Shown: positions 15,351 through 24,209, numbered from the stretch's first letter. The stretch: 64,000 nucleotides of DNA from Mycolicibacterium boenickei (GCF_010731295.1 NZ_AP022579.1:4464001-4528000); one strand, 5' to 3'. The notes: generated by a model not told the origin, from the letters alone. Made by a program: numbers and translations.

Positions 15351-16871
15351 TCAGTCGACCGAACGTCGCGGTGAACCAGCAGGCTCCGAGCGGGTTTTCG
15401 TCACAACCTTCTCGAACGCGAGATTGGGGTCGACCACGGGCCCGTTTCGGAGCATCGCCACGTCATGGAAATAGTTCATCGACATCACCCATGGACCGTC
15501 GACGCCGCGCCGAGGCAATTCGCCCAGAGCCCGCTGCACGTATCCTGCCGAGAAGTCCAGCAGCGGACGGGTTTCCATCTCAGGATCGGCGACCGGCCAC
15601 ACCATGTCGTAGCCTTGGCTGTCCATGTGGCTCAGCAGCCGGCAGAAATGCTCGCACAATAGGTCGATCTTGAGCGTCCACGACGAGTTCGTGTAGCCGA
15701 ACGCGAGCACGAAGTTGGGAACGCCGGACAGCATCATGCCCTTGTAGGCCACGGTTTTCGACAGGTCGACCGGCTCACCGTCTACCGTGAGCATCATCCC
15801 GCCGAGCAATTGGATATTCAATCCGGTTGCGATGACAATGATGTCGGCATCGAGCTCGCGGCCGGACTCCAGCAGGATGCCGTTCTCGGTGAAGGTCGCG
15901 ATACGGTCGGTGACCACCGAGGCGCTACCCGCACCGAGCACGGCGAACAGATCCCCGTCGGGCACTGCGCACAGCCGCTGATCCCACGGGTTGTAGCGAG
16001 GGCTGAAATGCTCGTCCACCGGATACCCGGCGGGTAACTTGGCCGCATTGGCCCAGCGGATCACGGCCCGGGCGGCCTTCGGAAATGTCTGGCAGAACGT
16101 ATAGACACCACGTTGTTTAAGGATGTTCTTACGCCGGGTCAGCGCATAGCCGCGCTCGTCGCCCAGCAACCGCTTGGCGGTGTTGGCAAACTTGTCCTTG
16201 GCCGGCACCGGCATCACATAGGTCGGTGAGCGCTGCAACATGGTGACGTGAGCAGCGGTGCCCGCCAACGACGGGACCAGTGTGACCGCGGTGGCACCGC
16301 TCCCGATCACGACGACCTTCTTGCCGGCGTAGTCCAGATCCTCGGGCCAATGCTGAGGATGCACGATCTGTCCGGTGAACCGGTCGGCGCCCTCGAACGT
16401 CGGGGTGTAGCCGTGGTCGTAGCGATAGTATCCGCCCCCACAGAACAGCCAGCTCGCCGAAACCTGCACCAGTTCCGGGTCTGCCCCCTCGCTCTCGGTC
16501 CGCTCGATGTCCACCGTCCAGCGGGCCTGCGCGGTATCCCAGGCCGCACCGAGCACCTTGTGGTGGAACCGGATTCGGTCGTCGATGCCGTTCTCCGACA
16601 CCGTCTCCCGCAGGTAGGCCAGGATCTTGTCGGCGGTGGCGATCGCGTACTCGTCACGCCACGGCTTGAACTCGTAGCCGAACGTATGCAGGTCCGAGTC
16701 CGACCGAATCCCTGGATAGCGGAACAAGTCCCAGGTGCCACCGATAGCACCGCGGGCCTCTAGGATCGCGTAGCTGCGACCGGGGTGTTCGCGCTGCAGG
16801 TAGTAGGCCGCACCGATGCCGGAGATGCCGGCACCGATGATCAGCACGTCGAGGTGTTCGATATCAATCAC
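15351..16871 (-). CDS. Baeyer-Villiger flavin monooxygenase (EthA/MymA-like)
   Basis: 506 aa. FAD site LIIGAGISGIGAAYYL at the N-terminus, GGTWDLFRYPGIRSDSD, the BVMO signature FTGQIVHPQHWP, and the NADPH site VVVIGSGATAVTL. Over its length it resembles EthA and MymA of M. tuberculosis about equally. These enzymes insert oxygen next to a ketone or oxidise sulfur or nitrogen; EthA also activates ethionamide, but that cannot be inferred here. GTG at 16871 is chosen from family alignment; GTG at 16895 is possible. It lies 110 bases after the AurF-like gene and before whiB, on one strand. Confidence 0.85.
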   Translation of the reverse strand: MIDIEHLDVLIIGAGISGIGAAYYLQREHPGRSYAILEARGAIGGTWDLFRYPGIRSDSDLHTFGYEFKPWRDEYAIATADKILAYLRETVSENGIDDRIRFHHKVLGAAWDTAQARWTVDIERTESEGADPELVQVSASWLFCGGGYYRYDHGYTPTFEGADRFTGQIVHPQHWPEDLDYAGKKVVVIGSGATAVTLVPSLAGTAAHVTMLQRSPTYVMPVPAKDKFANTAKRLLGDERGYALTRRKNILKQRGVYTFCQTFPKAARAVIRWANAAKLPAGYPVDEHFSPRYNPWDQRLCAVPDGDLFAVLGAGSASVVTDRIATFTENGILLESGRELDADIIVIATGLNIQLLGGMMLTVDGEPVDLSKTVAYKGMMLSGVPNFVLAFGYTNSSWTLKIDLLCEHFCRLLSHMDSQGYDMVWPVADPEMETRPLLDFSAGYVQRALGELPRRGVDGPWVMSMNYFHDVAMLRNGPVVDPNLAFEKVVTKTRSEPAGSPRRSVD

Positions 16872-16981
16872 AGCCAACCAAGCCTTTCGATACACGGGAT
16901 TATCGATGCTGCAATTCCTGTCGGGTCATCGACGCTGCCGGAATGGCCGGAGCCCCAGCCGGGTTCCGCAGCAGACGGCGG

Positions 16982-17998
16982 CTACACGACGGAAAGTAGG
17001 TGCTGGCGTTGCGGTTCGCTGCGGTAGCGGCTCGGGGGCCCGTCGATCTTGCAGATCCGCCACATCAGCTTGGCGATCGGGTTCATCAGGCCGGTGTCGT
17101 GGCACAACATTCGGACGTCGCCGAACATGTCCCGAAGGATCTTGCGCGATTCGGGCGAACCGAAGAACAGGTCCTTGCGCACCGAGCGCGGGATGTCGAA
17201 TTCCTTCCAGAACGCACGCGGCGGCACGATGATGGCCGAACACAGGATGCGCATGGTCAGCGGCACAAAGAGTGACAACAGCAGGCGCTGGTGCAAGCGC
17301 AGGTTCGGCACCCGCTTGTGCAGGTACTGGTGCGCGAATGACATGTGGCGGGCCTCCTCGGCGACGTGAATCGCCATGACCCGCTCCATGATCGGGTGCA
17401 GGGCCTTGCCCTCGCGCAGCACGTTCTTCTGCGTGTGATCGATGGGCTCCTCGCCGGCGAGAATGCCGAAGAAGAACGGAATCGGCAGCGGGCCTGCGGT
17501 CAACGGGATGAGCGGCTGCAGCCACTTGAGCAGCCGCGGCATGCCCGGCACATCCATGCCGATCCGGTTCACCATCTCCTGGAACATCAGATTGTGGTTG
17601 CACTCCTCAATCGATTCGTGCAGGCAGTACCGGTATTCCGGCGAGCCGTTGGGCACCCAGAACGAATACTCCATCAGGCCGCGAATCAGGATGTTCTCGA
17701 ACTGCTCACCGACCTTGGCGACATTGGCCTGGCGCCACATGCCGATCTCGATCTGCCGCTCCACCGGCTGGGCCTGATACCACGCGTGAGCGCCGATCGG
17801 GTCCGATTCAGGCAGGATCCAGCGCGGATCGTCCGCCTTGACAGCGAACGCCTTTGCGTTCCAATCGATGTCCTTGTATGGATTGAAACTCCGACGCACC
17901 GACCCCTCCGACAAGGTCGCAAGCATGTCGGCGTACTGAATGTCGTCGCTGACGTCCATGTTCTTGCGCCAACGCCTGATCATTCTGGTCCGAGCCAT
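16982..17998 (-). CDS. AurF-like diiron oxygenase, copy 1
   Basis: 338 aa. The ligand set of the AurF N-oxygenase family is visible: E101, E132 with H135 (EECNH), E183/E184 (AGEEPID), H211, E215 and H218 (HVAEEARH). The spacings match those known for AurF, a diiron enzyme that oxidises an arylamine to a nitro group. Mycobacterial members have unknown substrates. ATG at 17998 has GGGAGG upstream and aligns with the start of copy 2 (19567-20583), also 338 aa. First gene of a probable operon with the BVMO and whiB. A palindromic DosR-like site lies 81 bases upstream. Confidence 0.83.
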   Translation of the reverse strand: MARTRMIRRWRKNMDVSDDIQYADMLATLSEGSVRRSFNPYKDIDWNAKAFAVKADDPRWILPESDPIGAHAWYQAQPVERQIEIGMWRQANVAKVGEQFENILIRGLMEYSFWVPNGSPEYRYCLHESIEECNHNLMFQEMVNRIGMDVPGMPRLLKWLQPLIPLTAGPLPIPFFFGILAGEEPIDHTQKNVLREGKALHPIMERVMAIHVAEEARHMSFAHQYLHKRVPNLRLHQRLLLSLFVPLTMRILCSAIIVPPRAFWKEFDIPRSVRKDLFFGSPESRKILRDMFGDVRMLCHDTGLMNPIAKLMWRICKIDGPPSRYRSEPQRQHLLSVV

Positions 17999-18079
17999 CG
18001 GTCCAACCTCCCATGTGGGGTTTACATTCACCCGCTTCGTGTACACAAACGGTACCGGCGGTATCCCCATCATCGGATA

Positions 18080-18093
18080 GGGCCGAAAGGCCC
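18080..18093. promoter_or_regulatory. DosR-like palindrome between AurF copy 1 and usp
   Basis: GGGCC-GAAA-GGCCC inside a 20-base inverted repeat (18077-18096, ATAGGGCC arms). Spacing matches DosR boxes; the inner bases differ from consensus. It is 81 bases upstream of the AurF gene and 146 upstream of the divergent usp gene. Confidence 0.5.
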
Positions 18094-18159
18094 TATTGGC
18101 GCGAATGATTGCGCTCTGCCAACGGCCGCGGTGCTGCCGACGAGCGGTTGCTTGCGTTG

Positions 18160-18173
18160 AGGACCAATGACCC
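18160..18173. promoter_or_regulatory. DosR-box-like site upstream of the usp gene
   Basis: AGGACCAATGACCC has the half-sites GGAC and GACCC with four-base spacing. It ends 66 bases before the usp ATG. Confidence 0.55.
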
Positions 18174-18239
18174 TTCACTCGGTCTACCGGGGTGCTCCAG
18201 TCTGGGTGTGACGGGGCTGAAGGAACGCAAGGAGCAGGG

Positions 18240-19163
18240 ATGGCAAACACGGCTGGCGGCACCGCCAACCTACTTGTTGGCGTTGACGGGTCGATGTCCG
18301 CCCTCGACGCGGCGGTGTGGGCGGCCCGCGAGGCCGAACAGCGGAATGTCTCGGTGCGGCTGGTCCACATCGTGGATCCCGGTGAGACAGAGATCGAGTC
18401 AGGTCCTTGGTCTCAGCGCCGAATGCTGAAGTACCGAGAGTCCAGCGCTGCTGACATACTCGCCGAAGCTCAGCTGGAGGTCGCTGCGGTCTGCCCGGAG
18501 GCAGCGGTTGAGACATCGTGGATCACGGGCCGACCCCTGCCGACGCTGATTGCATTGTCCCGCCAGGCACTGCTTACGGTGGTGGGATCGAGCCGTGCCC
18601 AATCGCAGGGGGCCGTTCATGCCGGTTCGGTCGCGGTATCTGTGAGCGCGCACGCGTACGGACCAGTCGTGGTTGTGCGTGGGGCCCGCAACGATTCTCA
18701 AGTGCAACAGCGACGAACGGTCGTCGTAGGTGTCGACAGCTCCGAGGCCGCAGAGAACGCTGCTGAGTGGGCATTCGAGGAAGCGGCGTTACGCGGCGCC
18801 GATCTCACCGCCGTCTTCAGTTGTGGCGAATTGCCCGGCAGCCTCGCAGATTCGGGAGCCCAACCACAGTGGTGGCCGGAATACCAAGCGCAGCAGCAGG
18901 AATTGCTGAATGAGCGCATCGCGCGGTGGAGCGCACGCCATCCCGAGGTTGTCGCCCATTGCGCGGTGACCACCGGCCGGACGGCCTGGGCATTGATGCG
19001 TCACGCGCATGAAGCGCAACTGATTGTCGTTGGAAGTCGCGGCCGGAGTGAATTTGTGGGTGCGGTCCTGGGCTCGACGAGTCACGCCCTCATTCATCAT
19101 GCGCCGTGCCCGGTGATGATCGTGCCGTCTAGTGCCTCCACGAACCGCAGCGGTCAGCCCTAG
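18240..19163 (+). CDS. Tandem-domain universal stress protein
   Basis: 307 aa with two UspA domains (about 8-150 and 160-300). Each starts with a VGVDGS or VGVDSSE strand. The second keeps the ATP-binding G-2x-G-9x-G-S pattern in VVGSRGRSEFVGAVLGST; the first is looser (VGSSRAQSQGAVHAGS). Tandem Usp proteins of this size are typical DosR regulon members in mycobacteria, where Rv2623 binds ATP and slows growth. ATG at 18240 has AAGGAG upstream. It is divergent from AurF copy 1, with two DosR-like sites between them. Confidence 0.87.
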   Translation: MANTAGGTANLLVGVDGSMSALDAAVWAAREAEQRNVSVRLVHIVDPGETEIESGPWSQRRMLKYRESSAADILAEAQLEVAAVCPEAAVETSWITGRPLPTLIALSRQALLTVVGSSRAQSQGAVHAGSVAVSVSAHAYGPVVVVRGARNDSQVQQRRTVVVGVDSSEAAENAAEWAFEEAALRGADLTAVFSCGELPGSLADSGAQPQWWPEYQAQQQELLNERIARWSARHPEVVAHCAVTTGRTAWALMRHAHEAQLIVVGSRGRSEFVGAVLGSTSHALIHHAPCPVMIVPSSASTNRSGQP

Positions 19164-19217
19164 GCGTTGAGGACCCAACACTGACCTCGTTGACGGAGCC
19201 TCACACTGGCCGGCTCG

Positions 19218-19364
19218 CTACGACGCAGCACCTGCCGATCTCAATACAGCGATCTGCCCGTGGTTCGAAAGTTGGTGGTCGCCGTCGCTGCACCGCCCGA
19301 AGATGAGGAGCAGTGCCACGACAAGTAGCAGCCACGTCCACATCGGTGCGCGGTATTGAGCCAT
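19218..19364 (-). CDS. Small single-span membrane protein
   Basis: 48 aa. Residues 8-24 (MWTWLLLVVALLLIFGR) form one hydrophobic helix, followed by a short polar tail with one cysteine. The ATG at 19364 has GAGAGG eight bases upstream, and a DosR-like palindrome lies 61 bases upstream, which argues that the frame is real. Small membrane proteins of this kind often sit beside usp genes in mycobacteria. The function is unknown. Confidence 0.5.
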   Translation of the reverse strand: MAQYRAPMWTWLLLVVALLLIFGRCSDGDHQLSNHGQIAVLRSAGAAS

Positions 19365-19425
19365 CAGATGGGCCTCTCGATAACGGGGAGGCCCCAGTTT
19401 CGCGTAGTGCAGTGGTGTGCTGGAA

Positions 19426-19439
19426 GGGCCAGAAGGCCC
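19426..19439. promoter_or_regulatory. DosR-like palindrome upstream of the small membrane protein
   Basis: GGGCC-AGAA-GGCCC followed by TATAT, nearly the same as the site at 18080. It is 61 bases upstream of the ATG at 19364 on the minus strand. Confidence 0.45.
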
Positions 19440-19566
19440 TATATCTTCGTCGGCGATCTGTGTATGCGGGAAGGCCATCTTCTGCCCGCCTCGACCTCCC
19501 TGGCAGTCGGTCGTGCCGCTGAGATCAGCTGCGGCTTGTGCTGGAGGGGCTTTCGTCGAGAAACGT

Positions 19567-20583
19567 TCAGGCGACGGCGACCGCTTGGCGCGCGGGTTCG
19601 CTACGGTAGCGGGACGCGGGACCGTTGATGCGCAGCATGCGCCAGAGGATCTTGGCGATCGGGTTCATCAGGCCCGTGTCCTCCGCCAGCATCCGCACAT
19701 CGCCGTAGATCTCACGCAACATCGCCCTGGATTCCGGTGCCCGCCAGTAGATCTCCTTCTTCACCGATCGAGGAATCTCGAATTCACGCCAGAAGGAGCG
19801 CGGCGGCTTGGCGATGAGCGTTGCCGCCAGGCGGAAGCTGAGCGGATAGATGATCGACAACCCGAATCGGTTGAGCCGCCGCATCTCCGGGATCCGCCGA
19901 CGCAGGAATTCGTGGGCAAACGAGATGTGCCGGGCTTCCTCGGCGACGTGGATCGCCATCACGCGCTCCATGATGGGGTGTATCGGTTTGCCCTCGCGCA
20001 GAATGGATTTCTGCATGTGGTCGATCGGCTCCTCGCCGCAGAGCACCATCATGAAAAAGAATACCGGCATCGGGCTGGCGAACAGCGGGGGCAGTGAGTG
20101 CATCCAGCTGAGCCACCGCGCCAAACCTGGAACATCCACGCCCACGTGATTGACCATCTCTTGGAACATCAGGGTGTGGTTGCACTCTTCGACCGCCTCG
20201 TGCAGGCAGTACCGATATTCAGGGCTGCCGTTGGGCACCCAGAATGTGTAATTGAGGATTCCTCGGATGAGCATGTTCTCGAATTGCAGGCCGGCCTTGG
20301 CGACATTCGCCTGACGCCACATGCCAATCGCAATCTGCTTCTCCAGCGGCTGCGACTGATACCACGCGCTACTGCCGATGGGGTCGCTTTCGGCGGCCAG
20401 CACCCAGCGCGGGTCGTTCTCGGTCACTTCGAACTCGGGCGAGTCCCACGGGATGTCCAGATAGGGATTGAAGTTCCGGCGCACCGATCCGCCCGAGAGG
20501 GTCTCCAGCCTTGTGCAGTACTCCGCGTCGCCGCTGACCTGCATTCCGTCCCGCCAGCGGCGGACCGCCTTCGTTAATGCCAT
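19567..20583 (-). CDS. AurF-like diiron oxygenase, copy 2
   Basis: 338 aa, the same length as copy 1 and similar throughout, so a paralogue by duplication. The same ligand motifs are kept: QFENML, VEECNHTLMFQEMV, CGEEPIDHMQ and AIHVAEEARHISFAHEF. It should bind two irons and use O2; the substrate is unknown. ATG at 20583 has AGGAG ten bases upstream. Unlike copy 1 its promoter carries two strong tandem palindromes rather than a DosR-type box, so the copies are probably controlled by different regulators. Confidence 0.83.
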   Translation of the reverse strand: MALTKAVRRWRDGMQVSGDAEYCTRLETLSGGSVRRNFNPYLDIPWDSPEFEVTENDPRWVLAAESDPIGSSAWYQSQPLEKQIAIGMWRQANVAKAGLQFENMLIRGILNYTFWVPNGSPEYRYCLHEAVEECNHTLMFQEMVNHVGVDVPGLARWLSWMHSLPPLFASPMPVFFFMMVLCGEEPIDHMQKSILREGKPIHPIMERVMAIHVAEEARHISFAHEFLRRRIPEMRRLNRFGLSIIYPLSFRLAATLIAKPPRSFWREFEIPRSVKKEIYWRAPESRAMLREIYGDVRMLAEDTGLMNPIAKILWRMLRINGPASRYRSEPARQAVAVA

Positions 20584-20620
20584 GACGTCATTTCTCCTAG
20601 GCGGTCGAGTACCCTGCGCA

Positions 20621-20651
20621 CACTTAGTGGGACCGATGGTCCCACTAAGTG
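20621..20651. promoter_or_regulatory. Operator 1 of AurF copy 2 (31-base inverted repeat)
   Basis: CACTTAGTGGGACC-GAT-GGTCCCACTAAGTG, 14-base perfect arms. Centre at 20636, 53 bases upstream of the start codon. The core GGGAC-N5-GTCCC is one base longer than a DosR box, so another dimeric repressor such as a TetR protein is likelier. Confidence 0.65.
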
Positions 20652-20655
20652 CTTC

Positions 20656-20676
20656 TATGGGACACCCTGTCCCATA
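20656..20676. promoter_or_regulatory. Operator 2 of AurF copy 2 (21-base inverted repeat)
   Basis: TATGGGACA-CCC-TGTCCCATA, perfect 9-base arms. Its centre (20666) is 30 bases from that of operator 1, close to three helical turns, so two dimers would sit on the same face of the DNA. Confidence 0.65.
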
Positions 20677-20880
20677 CGCCTGTCAAGGGTGCCGCCAGCG
20701 GCATCAGCGCACCGTCCGCGTGCTGCTGGGAAAACCCGTGCTCGTCGGATTCGGTCGGACCGGCCCGCGGTGAATGTGCGCTGGCCACAATCTGTCTCGA
20801 AATCCAACGCGGACCTGCGGGGCCAGACACTTCCCCACTCCCCGACTGTTCGAAGCAGCGGAGCTCTTGACGAGGGTCGA

Positions 20881-21588
20881 TCAATCGTGGTCGGGGGTCA
20901 GGAACCAGAGCTCCCCGATGTGAGATAGCCCTAGGCGCTCGGCAACGCGCTGTGAGGACAGGTTGTCCGCGGAGGTGCTGTAGTACAGCCGCGGAACCCG
21001 CCCCGCACATTGGGCTGACCACGCACCGACCGCTGAGCCTGCCAGGCCACGCCCCCGCGCTCCGGGCAGCGTCCACACACCGGCCTCGGCGCCGTATGCC
21101 GACCATCGTGCCGTTTCACAAATCGACAACACCTGATCGCCGTCAGTTGCTGCCGCCCAGGGGAACTCGCTGTTCAGCATTCGTTCCCAGTCAGATTGAG
21201 TGCCCCAATCCGGCGCGATCCGCAACTTCCGTGCGTCGGCGTCCGCGTCGGTGAACAGGTGAACGCCAACCGGTGGAATGACGCTCGCCGGGCGGGAACA
21301 GTCATAGCTCAGGGTTACTTCGCGGCGAAGCGCGCCAGTTACTGGCGCCAGCACCGGATACAGCGTGTCGAACAAGGACTCTGCGAAGTCGTCGGACAGT
21401 CCTGCGGTGACCGCGCCCACCGCGAGCCTGATGTCCTTCGGAAGGGTTGGCGCAACGTGGGTGGACCACCGGCTGTCGGCCCTCGCGATCACAACGGGCG
21501 GCATCGGTTCCGCGCCGACGCTGTGGGCTCCCCAAACCACCTCGATCTCCGCGGCGAGCGACTCGAGCGCAGCGACCTGGTTCGACAC
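20881..21588 (-). CDS. GNAT-family N-acetyltransferase
   Basis: 235 aa. The acetyl-CoA binding motif A is clear at GVWTLPGARGRGLAGSAVGAWS, followed by YYSTSADNLSSQRVAERLGL and a C-terminal strand GELWFLTP, as in GNAT enzymes. The N-terminal 110 residues are divergent and may help select the substrate, which is unknown. GTG start at 21588 with a GATAGG tract upstream. It is transcribed toward AurF copy 2 with about 300 bases between, which hold that gene's operators. Confidence 0.75.
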   Translation of the reverse strand: MSNQVAALESLAAEIEVVWGAHSVGAEPMPPVVIARADSRWSTHVAPTLPKDIRLAVGAVTAGLSDDFAESLFDTLYPVLAPVTGALRREVTLSYDCSRPASVIPPVGVHLFTDADADARKLRIAPDWGTQSDWERMLNSEFPWAAATDGDQVLSICETARWSAYGAEAGVWTLPGARGRGLAGSAVGAWSAQCAGRVPRLYYSTSADNLSSQRVAERLGLSHIGELWFLTPDHD

Positions 21589-21738
21589 GGCTGCAACCTA
21601 TCGCTCGATCTCGGGTCCCGTCCACGCAATAATTTCAGCTCCGTGAGGGCCTCTCGCGACCAATGCAGTGCGTGGGCATGAATTCATGCCAAAGAACTTG
21701 TCAACCCGAAATCGGTCAATTCAGTTCACGCGAATCAA

Positions 21739-22056
21739 TTACCGCGTGCACATCAGATCGACGTACGCGGTTGTGTAACGCACGAGATTGTTGACTCTGC
21801 CGGTTGGGCCGCGCTGCACCCAGGAATGCTTGACGTCGGTGCCCTGACGCACGGCGGTCACGGTGCATTGATCCATAGGTGCGTTACCGACCTTGTTCAG
21901 GATCACCCGGAAGCCCTGGGCCTCGAGCTCGGCGATCGTGGCCTGTGCTGACGTCTGGCCGGTTGGCGCTGCTGCAGCCGGCGCCGATGAGCACAGTCCC
22001 GACAGGGCTGCAGCGGCGGCAACCGCGATACTTCCTACGAGCCTGCCGCTCGACAA
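21739..22056 (-). CDS. Small secreted mycobacterial protein
   Basis: 105 aa. An N-terminal signal peptide (VGSIAVAAAAALSGLCSSAPAAAA) precedes a mature domain of about 70 residues: TIAELEAQGFRVILNKVG, a cysteine in DQCTV and a C-terminal YVDLMCTR, suggesting one disulfide. Short exported proteins with this LEAxGF...N...C pattern recur in mycobacteria without known function. TTG at 22056 is chosen because GGAAGGG lies just before it and the signal peptide starts there; the open frame runs further upstream. Confidence 0.65.
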   Translation of the reverse strand: MSSGRLVGSIAVAAAAALSGLCSSAPAAAAPTGQTSAQATIAELEAQGFRVILNKVGNAPMDQCTVTAVRQGTDVKHSWVQRGPTGRVNNLVRYTTAYVDLMCTR

Positions 22057-22339
22057 TGGTTTTCCCTTCCGGCTTTCAATTGGTGAATCCTGAGTTTCGC
22101 GCGGGGATTTTGTGTCGAGTTTAGTTGTGGTTGAATAAAAGGCGAGGAATTCATATGCGACACATAGGTATCCGCATAGAAGATGCTGGCCATATTCATA
22201 TGGATTTCTGACGCATTGAAAAAATCGAGGTGGCGACGGGCCCTCGGCGCTCTGTTCGCGGGCGAGGGCGGCCTCGCGCATGTCGGGCCGCCCCAACGCG
22301 TGTCCGGGCTCAATTTGCCCTGGTTTGTAGGCTTCGAAC

Positions 22340-24196
22340 ATGCCGTTGAATGCCGGTGACGTCTTTGCCGGGTACACCATCAAGCGGCTCCTCGGTGCCG
22401 GTGGCATGGGCGAGGTCTACCTCGCCGAGCATCCTCGGCTTCCCCGTCTGGACGCCCTCAAGATCCTTTCGGTGCACACCACGCGCGATGAGGAGTTCCG
22501 CGCCCGGTTCAACCGGGAGGCCGAGTTGGCCGCGGCGTTGTGGCATCCGCACATCGTCGGGGTGCACGACCGCGGCGAGTTCGACGGCCGGCTGTGGATC
22601 TCGATGGACTACGTCGAGGGCACCGACGCCAACCGATTGATCGAGCAGTACCCGTCCGGGATGCCCCTCCAGGATGTGGTGGAGATCGTGACGGCGGTCG
22701 CCGAAGCCCTCGACGTCGCGCACGAGCGGAACCTGCTGCACCGCGACGTCAAACCGGCGAACATCCTGATCACCACGCCCTCGGGAAGCGCTCGGCGCCG
22801 CATCCTGCTGACCGATTTCGGCATCGCCCGGGAAGCCGACGACGTGAGTGGACTGACGCAGACCGACATGGCCATCGGCACCGTCACGTATGTAGCGCCC
22901 GAGCAGCTCACCGGGAAGGCGCTCGATGGCCGCGCAGATCAGTACGCCCTGGCCGCGACCGCCTTCCACCTCTTGACCGGCGCACCTCTCTTCGACGAGG
23001 TCAACCGCATCGTGCTGGCCGGCCACCACCTCTATACGCCGCCACCCCGGCTGTCCGAGCGGCGTCCCGACCTTGCGCACCTCGACGCGGTGATGGCGAA
23101 GGCGCTGGCCAAGCAGCCCGGCAAGCGCTACGAGCGATGTCTTGACTTCGCCCGGGCTCTGAGCGGGAGCACGACCGTGTCGACCGCACCCGAGCCGGTG
23201 CAGGAACCGGCCGCGGAGCCCACACCGCGCGAGGGGGGTGTCCACACCGCCCCGTTGGAGCTCCCCGGCGACCTCGAACGCAGCAGCTCGACGGAGACCA
23301 AGCGGTTGGCCATGCTCACGATCCTGGGCACTGCCCAGGGGGTGCGGAAGCTACCGTCCGGGCCTGGCGGCGAGGAAGAGGTCTGGACCTTCCGCGTGGA
23401 GCGATACAAGTCGTCCGGTCAGGCGCACACCGTCGTGCCTGTCGAGCTGCGCGGCCATTCGATCACCGGCGAACTGTCCGACGGAGATGTGGTCGAGGTC
23501 AGCGGCTTTTGGGATGACCGGACGCTGTTCGCCGACTCGGTGGTGAATCATTCGACCGGGACCCGCAGGCGGCGCCGGCGCACCTCGGTCGAGGTGCGGC
23601 CGGGTAAGCGCCGCGGCGCTTTGGCATCGCGCCCGGTGCGCATCATCTTGGTTCTGGCCGTGATCGCAACGATCGTTGCCGCTTCCGTCTTCCTCATCCG
23701 CGGTTCGGGATCGCCGTCGCACGGTGGCCCCGGGCCGATCGTGACGCCCGAGAGCGCGACGGTGTTCTCGCCCGGCGGTTCGCCAGACCATCCGGATCAG
23801 GCGGGTCTGGCGGGTCTGGCCATCGACGGCAAACCGGAGACGTCCTGGCCCACCGACATCTACCAAGATGCAGTGCCGTTCCCGGCGTTCAAAGAGGGCG
23901 TCGGCCTGATACTTCAGCTGCCCTCGCCGACGGCTTTGAGTGAGGTCACGATCGAGGTACCCAGCACCGGAACAGAGGTCCAGGTCCGGGCGGCCGACAG
24001 TGCCCGCCCGAACAGCTTGTCCGACACCACTGAGCTGACGCCCAATGTGGCGTTGCGGCCGGGGGAAAACACCATCACCGTCGACAATCAGACGAAAACA
24101 TCCAACGTGCTGGTGTGGATCTCGAAGTTGGGCACTCTCGATGGGCAGAGCCGCGCGGCCATCTCAGAGATCACACTGCGGTCCGCCGGCGATTAG
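22340..24196 (+). CDS. Transmembrane Ser/Thr protein kinase with discoidin-like extracellular domain
   Basis: 618 aa. Kinase domain about 10-275 with [10 protein letters not shown]41, HRDVKPAN (134-141), DFG (159-161) and [10 protein letters not shown], so it should be active. A small beta-rich domain (about 322-405), an arginine-rich stretch and one membrane helix (about 434-453) follow. The outer domain (about 465-618) has [27 protein letters not shown] and [12 protein letters not shown], resembling the extracellular end of the mycobacterial MurJ homologue (Rv3910). The kinase part resembles PknF. It probably senses a wall component. ATG at 22340, divergent from the secreted protein. Confidence 0.85.
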   Translation: MPLNAGDVFAGYTIKRLLGAGGMGEVYLAEHPRLPRLDALKILSVHTTRDEEFRARFNREAELAAALWHPHIVGVHDRGEFDGRLWISMDYVEGTDANRLIEQYPSGMPLQDVVEIVTAVAEALDVAHERNLLHRDVKPANILITTPSGSARRRILLTDFGIAREADDVSGLTQTDMAIGTVTYVAPEQLTGKALDGRADQYALAATAFHLLTGAPLFDEVNRIVLAGHHLYTPPPRLSERRPDLAHLDAVMAKALAKQPGKRYERCLDFARALSGSTTVSTAPEPVQEPAAEPTPREGGVHTAPLELPGDLERSSSTETKRLAMLTILGTAQGVRKLPSGPGGEEEVWTFRVERYKSSGQAHTVVPVELRGHSITGELSDGDVVEVSGFWDDRTLFADSVVNHSTGTRRRRRRTSVEVRPGKRRGALASRPVRIILVLAVIATIVAASVFLIRGSGSPSHGGPGPIVTPESATVFSPGGSPDHPDQAGLAGLAIDGKPETSWPTDIYQDAVPFPAFKEGVGLILQLPSPTALSEVTIEVPSTGTEVQVRAADSARPNSLSDTTELTPNVALRPGENTITVDNQTKTSNVLVWISKLGTLDGQSRAAISEITLRSAGD

Positions 24197-24209
24197 TCCG
24201 CGGCCGCGA

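Noticed and set aside
20621-20651. Long hairpin read as a terminator for the acetyltransferase gene
   Set aside because: It lies 230 bases after that stop but 38 bases before the AurF copy 2 start, is followed by a second phased palindrome and lacks a T-tract; operator is the better reading.
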